6,602 bases of DNA. Source: JAYTQQ01 sp043784965. GTDB taxonomy: Bacteria; Bdellovibrionota; Bdellovibrionia; Bdellovibrionales; JAMPXM01. Shown here piece by piece: positions 5,883 to 6,602 of the stretch. The stretch spans positions 1 through 6,602 of the forward strand of contig JAYVXS010000090.1 of assembly GCA_043784965.1 (NCBI GenBank). Reading direction: 5' to 3'. How positions within the stretch are numbered: the first letter of the stretch is position 1; each line of letters opens with the position of its first letter. Under the pieces are notes generated by a model. That model was given only the letters and a program-made list of their open reading frames with translations, made no database searches and had not been told where the DNA came from. Position numbers and translations under genes: made by a program.

Positions 5883-5927
5883 CCGAGTTCGCTTTGAAGT
5901 CTTGTCATTGATTTTGAAGCATGACAA
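5874..5927. repeat. Two adjacent inverted repeats
   Basis: GGCTTCAAA (5874-5882) pairs with TTTGAAGTC (5893-5901), nine pairs with one G-T and a 10-base loop. TTGTCAT (5902-5908) then pairs perfectly with ATGACAA (5921-5927) around 12 bases, followed by TTTT. A further TTGTCAT is at 5810-5816. The stems abut without a gap, which suggests an operator cluster, a structured leader or a decayed mobile-element end. Confidence 0.5.
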
Positions 5928-5955
5928 TTTTCGTCGCAGTTTTTAGAGGTATTAT

Positions 5956-6323
5956 ATGAGGAGTTCTGAGAAGTATTTTTTCATCGTAGTGTCATGTAGA
6001 CAGTCTCGAAACTCAAACTATAACTTCTCATTGGAGAAACTAGTAGATTTGAGGTTAGATATTTTTTCTAAACTTCAAAATAAGTGGTTGCTGCCTTTGG
6101 TATTTGAAGCTCAATTTTTCATGAAGGCGAGCTTAACGACAGCAAAAATTTAATCGAAAATTCGTATCGTAAATATCTTCATTTGGTCGGAACAAAACCT
6201 TATCTTATCCGCAAAGGTCCTGCGACGCGCAAAGCTGATTTTTACCAAGAATATAGCAAGCGATTTGACATCGAGCTTAGCTCGCATTACGAAAGAGACA
6301 TTATTAGGAGAGATAGATGTTAA
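5956..6323 (+). pseudogene. Unidentified small gene, apparently frameshifted at a poly-T run
   Basis: A good ribosome site (AGAGG at 5945-5949) precedes the ATG at 5956. This frame runs to a TAA at 6151-6153 and gives 65 residues. However, a different frame opens from 6108 and reads as a charged, protein-like stretch (HEGELND, NSYRKYLHLVGTKPYLIRKG and KADFYQEYSKRFDIELSSHY) to a TAA at 6321-6323. The two join smoothly if one T is restored in the five-T run at 6115-6119, giving FEAQFFHEGELND and a protein of about 122 residues. Its stop would then overlap the next start at 6317, which has its own ribosome site; this supports the second half being real. No family is recognised and no signal peptide is clear. 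A sequencing error in the T run, or the 65-residue product being the true gene, are alternatives. Confidence 0.45.
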
Positions 6324-6343
6324 AAAAATCGATTTTGACTGCC
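6317..6343 (+). pseudogene. Start of a second gene, cut off by an insertion sequence
   Basis: AGGAGAG at 6306-6312 is a strong ribosome site six bases before the ATG at 6317. The first codons give MLKKSILTA, like the basic and hydrophobic start of a signal peptide. The start overlaps the presumed stop of the preceding gene (6321-6323), an operon-like arrangement. After about nine codons the frame enters the probable insertion sequence end (TGTGACTCTCC from 6344) and ends at a TGA at 6404-6406. The original product cannot be named. Confidence 0.4.
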
Positions 6344-6602
6344 TGTGACTCTCCAAAACCTAAGTTAGGCAGGAACTGGGATCGAAAATTGACCTTTGCA
6401 GAATGACCGCCACTCATAATTTGATAAGTCGATTTGTTTGATGCCAACATCCCCAATTTTACCTTCAGGACTTTGGCCTTTGAGCGAATAGTGAACGCGG
6501 CTCGAATTTTAGTACTCTATGAAACTATCGAGTTTTCTCTGCAGGTCTCTTTCATTCCAAAATAAATGATGATCAAGGTATTCTCGCCTTACAGTCCCTA
6601 TC
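6344..6602 (-). mobile_element. Insertion sequence, one end (IS481/rve-type), continuing past the window
   Basis: The stretch is defined by the transposase 3' end on the minus strand and by a candidate terminal sequence on the plus strand starting TGTGACTCTCC at 6344. A TG start is usual for IS481-type elements. CTGCCT (6339-6344) and AGGCAG (6367-6372) form an inverted repeat at this end, with CCTAAGTTAGG (6359-6369) just inside. The exact boundary is inferred because the other end and any target duplication lie outside the window. Confidence 0.5.
6365..6601 (-). pseudogene. IS transposase, C-terminal part, with an in-frame stop
   Basis: One minus-strand frame reads from the window edge to a TAA at 6365-6367 and matches the end of rve integrase-core transposases (DDE type, IS481/IS3-like). 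It has TVRREYLDH, then FWNERDLQRKLDSFIEY, the characteristic NSSRVHYSLKGQSPEGK, and the terminal YEWRSFCKGQFSIPVPA block. The enzyme cuts and joins element ends. A TAA at 6509-6511 falls where the family has the second Tyr of the YYN motif; TAA is one change from TAC or TAT. The stop removes about 47 residues, so this copy is probably inactive. The catalytic DDE residues lie beyond the window. Confidence 0.8.

Noticed and set aside
6205..6216. TTATCCGCA, one change from a DnaA box
   Set aside because: A single imperfect copy inside probable coding sequence; no cluster or AT-rich unwinding region that would indicate an origin.

Overview
The window is about 6.6 kb of moderately AT-rich bacterial chromosome. 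It carries two intact gene blocks set among decayed accessory DNA. A Tat-exported protein, type III polyketide synthase chemistry and a LysR regulator suggest a Gram-negative bacterium, possibly a Bdellovibrionota or deltaproteobacterial-type genome. That placement is inference; no rRNA or housekeeping marker is present.

Layout. 1-64 is the last 20 codons of an unidentified gene. 148-891 (+) is an intact PhyH-family Fe(II)/2-oxoglutarate dioxygenase. 933-1950 (+) is the fossil of a Wadjet (JetABCD) anti-plasmid condensin operon. It keeps the 3' end of jetB, the ATPase head start of jetC with Walker A, and a short probable start of jetD. Both gene junctions are still ATGA overlaps, which points to an internal deletion of most of jetC plus loss of the operon ends. 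1901-2272 (-) is a small Tat-exported protein with three His-x-His pairs.

2317-4699 (-) is a tight three-gene operon: type III polyketide synthase, then a His-rich multipass membrane protein, then a UbiG-like SAM methyltransferase. The genes overlap by 1 and 10 bases. A divergent LysR-type regulator (4805-5710, +) faces it across a 105-bp spacer holding a perfect 8-bp inverted repeat with an embedded T-N11-A, the expected regulator site. The reading is a regulated pathway in which the synthase builds a polyketide from an acyl-CoA starter, the methyltransferase methylates it, and the membrane protein modifies or handles the lipid-like product.

5711-6602 has no intact recognised gene. It holds a terminator-like structured element (5735-5804), a cluster of short direct and inverted repeats (5810-5927), a two-gene remnant (5956-6343) whose first gene appears frameshifted at a poly-T run, and an insertion sequence end. 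The IS carries the C-terminus of an rve/IS481-like transposase on the minus strand, with an in-frame stop. The IS seems to have cut the second gene about nine codons after its start.

The most notable observations are the collapsed Wadjet operon, the polyketide synthase/membrane protein/methyltransferase cassette with its operator, and the gene interrupted by the IS.
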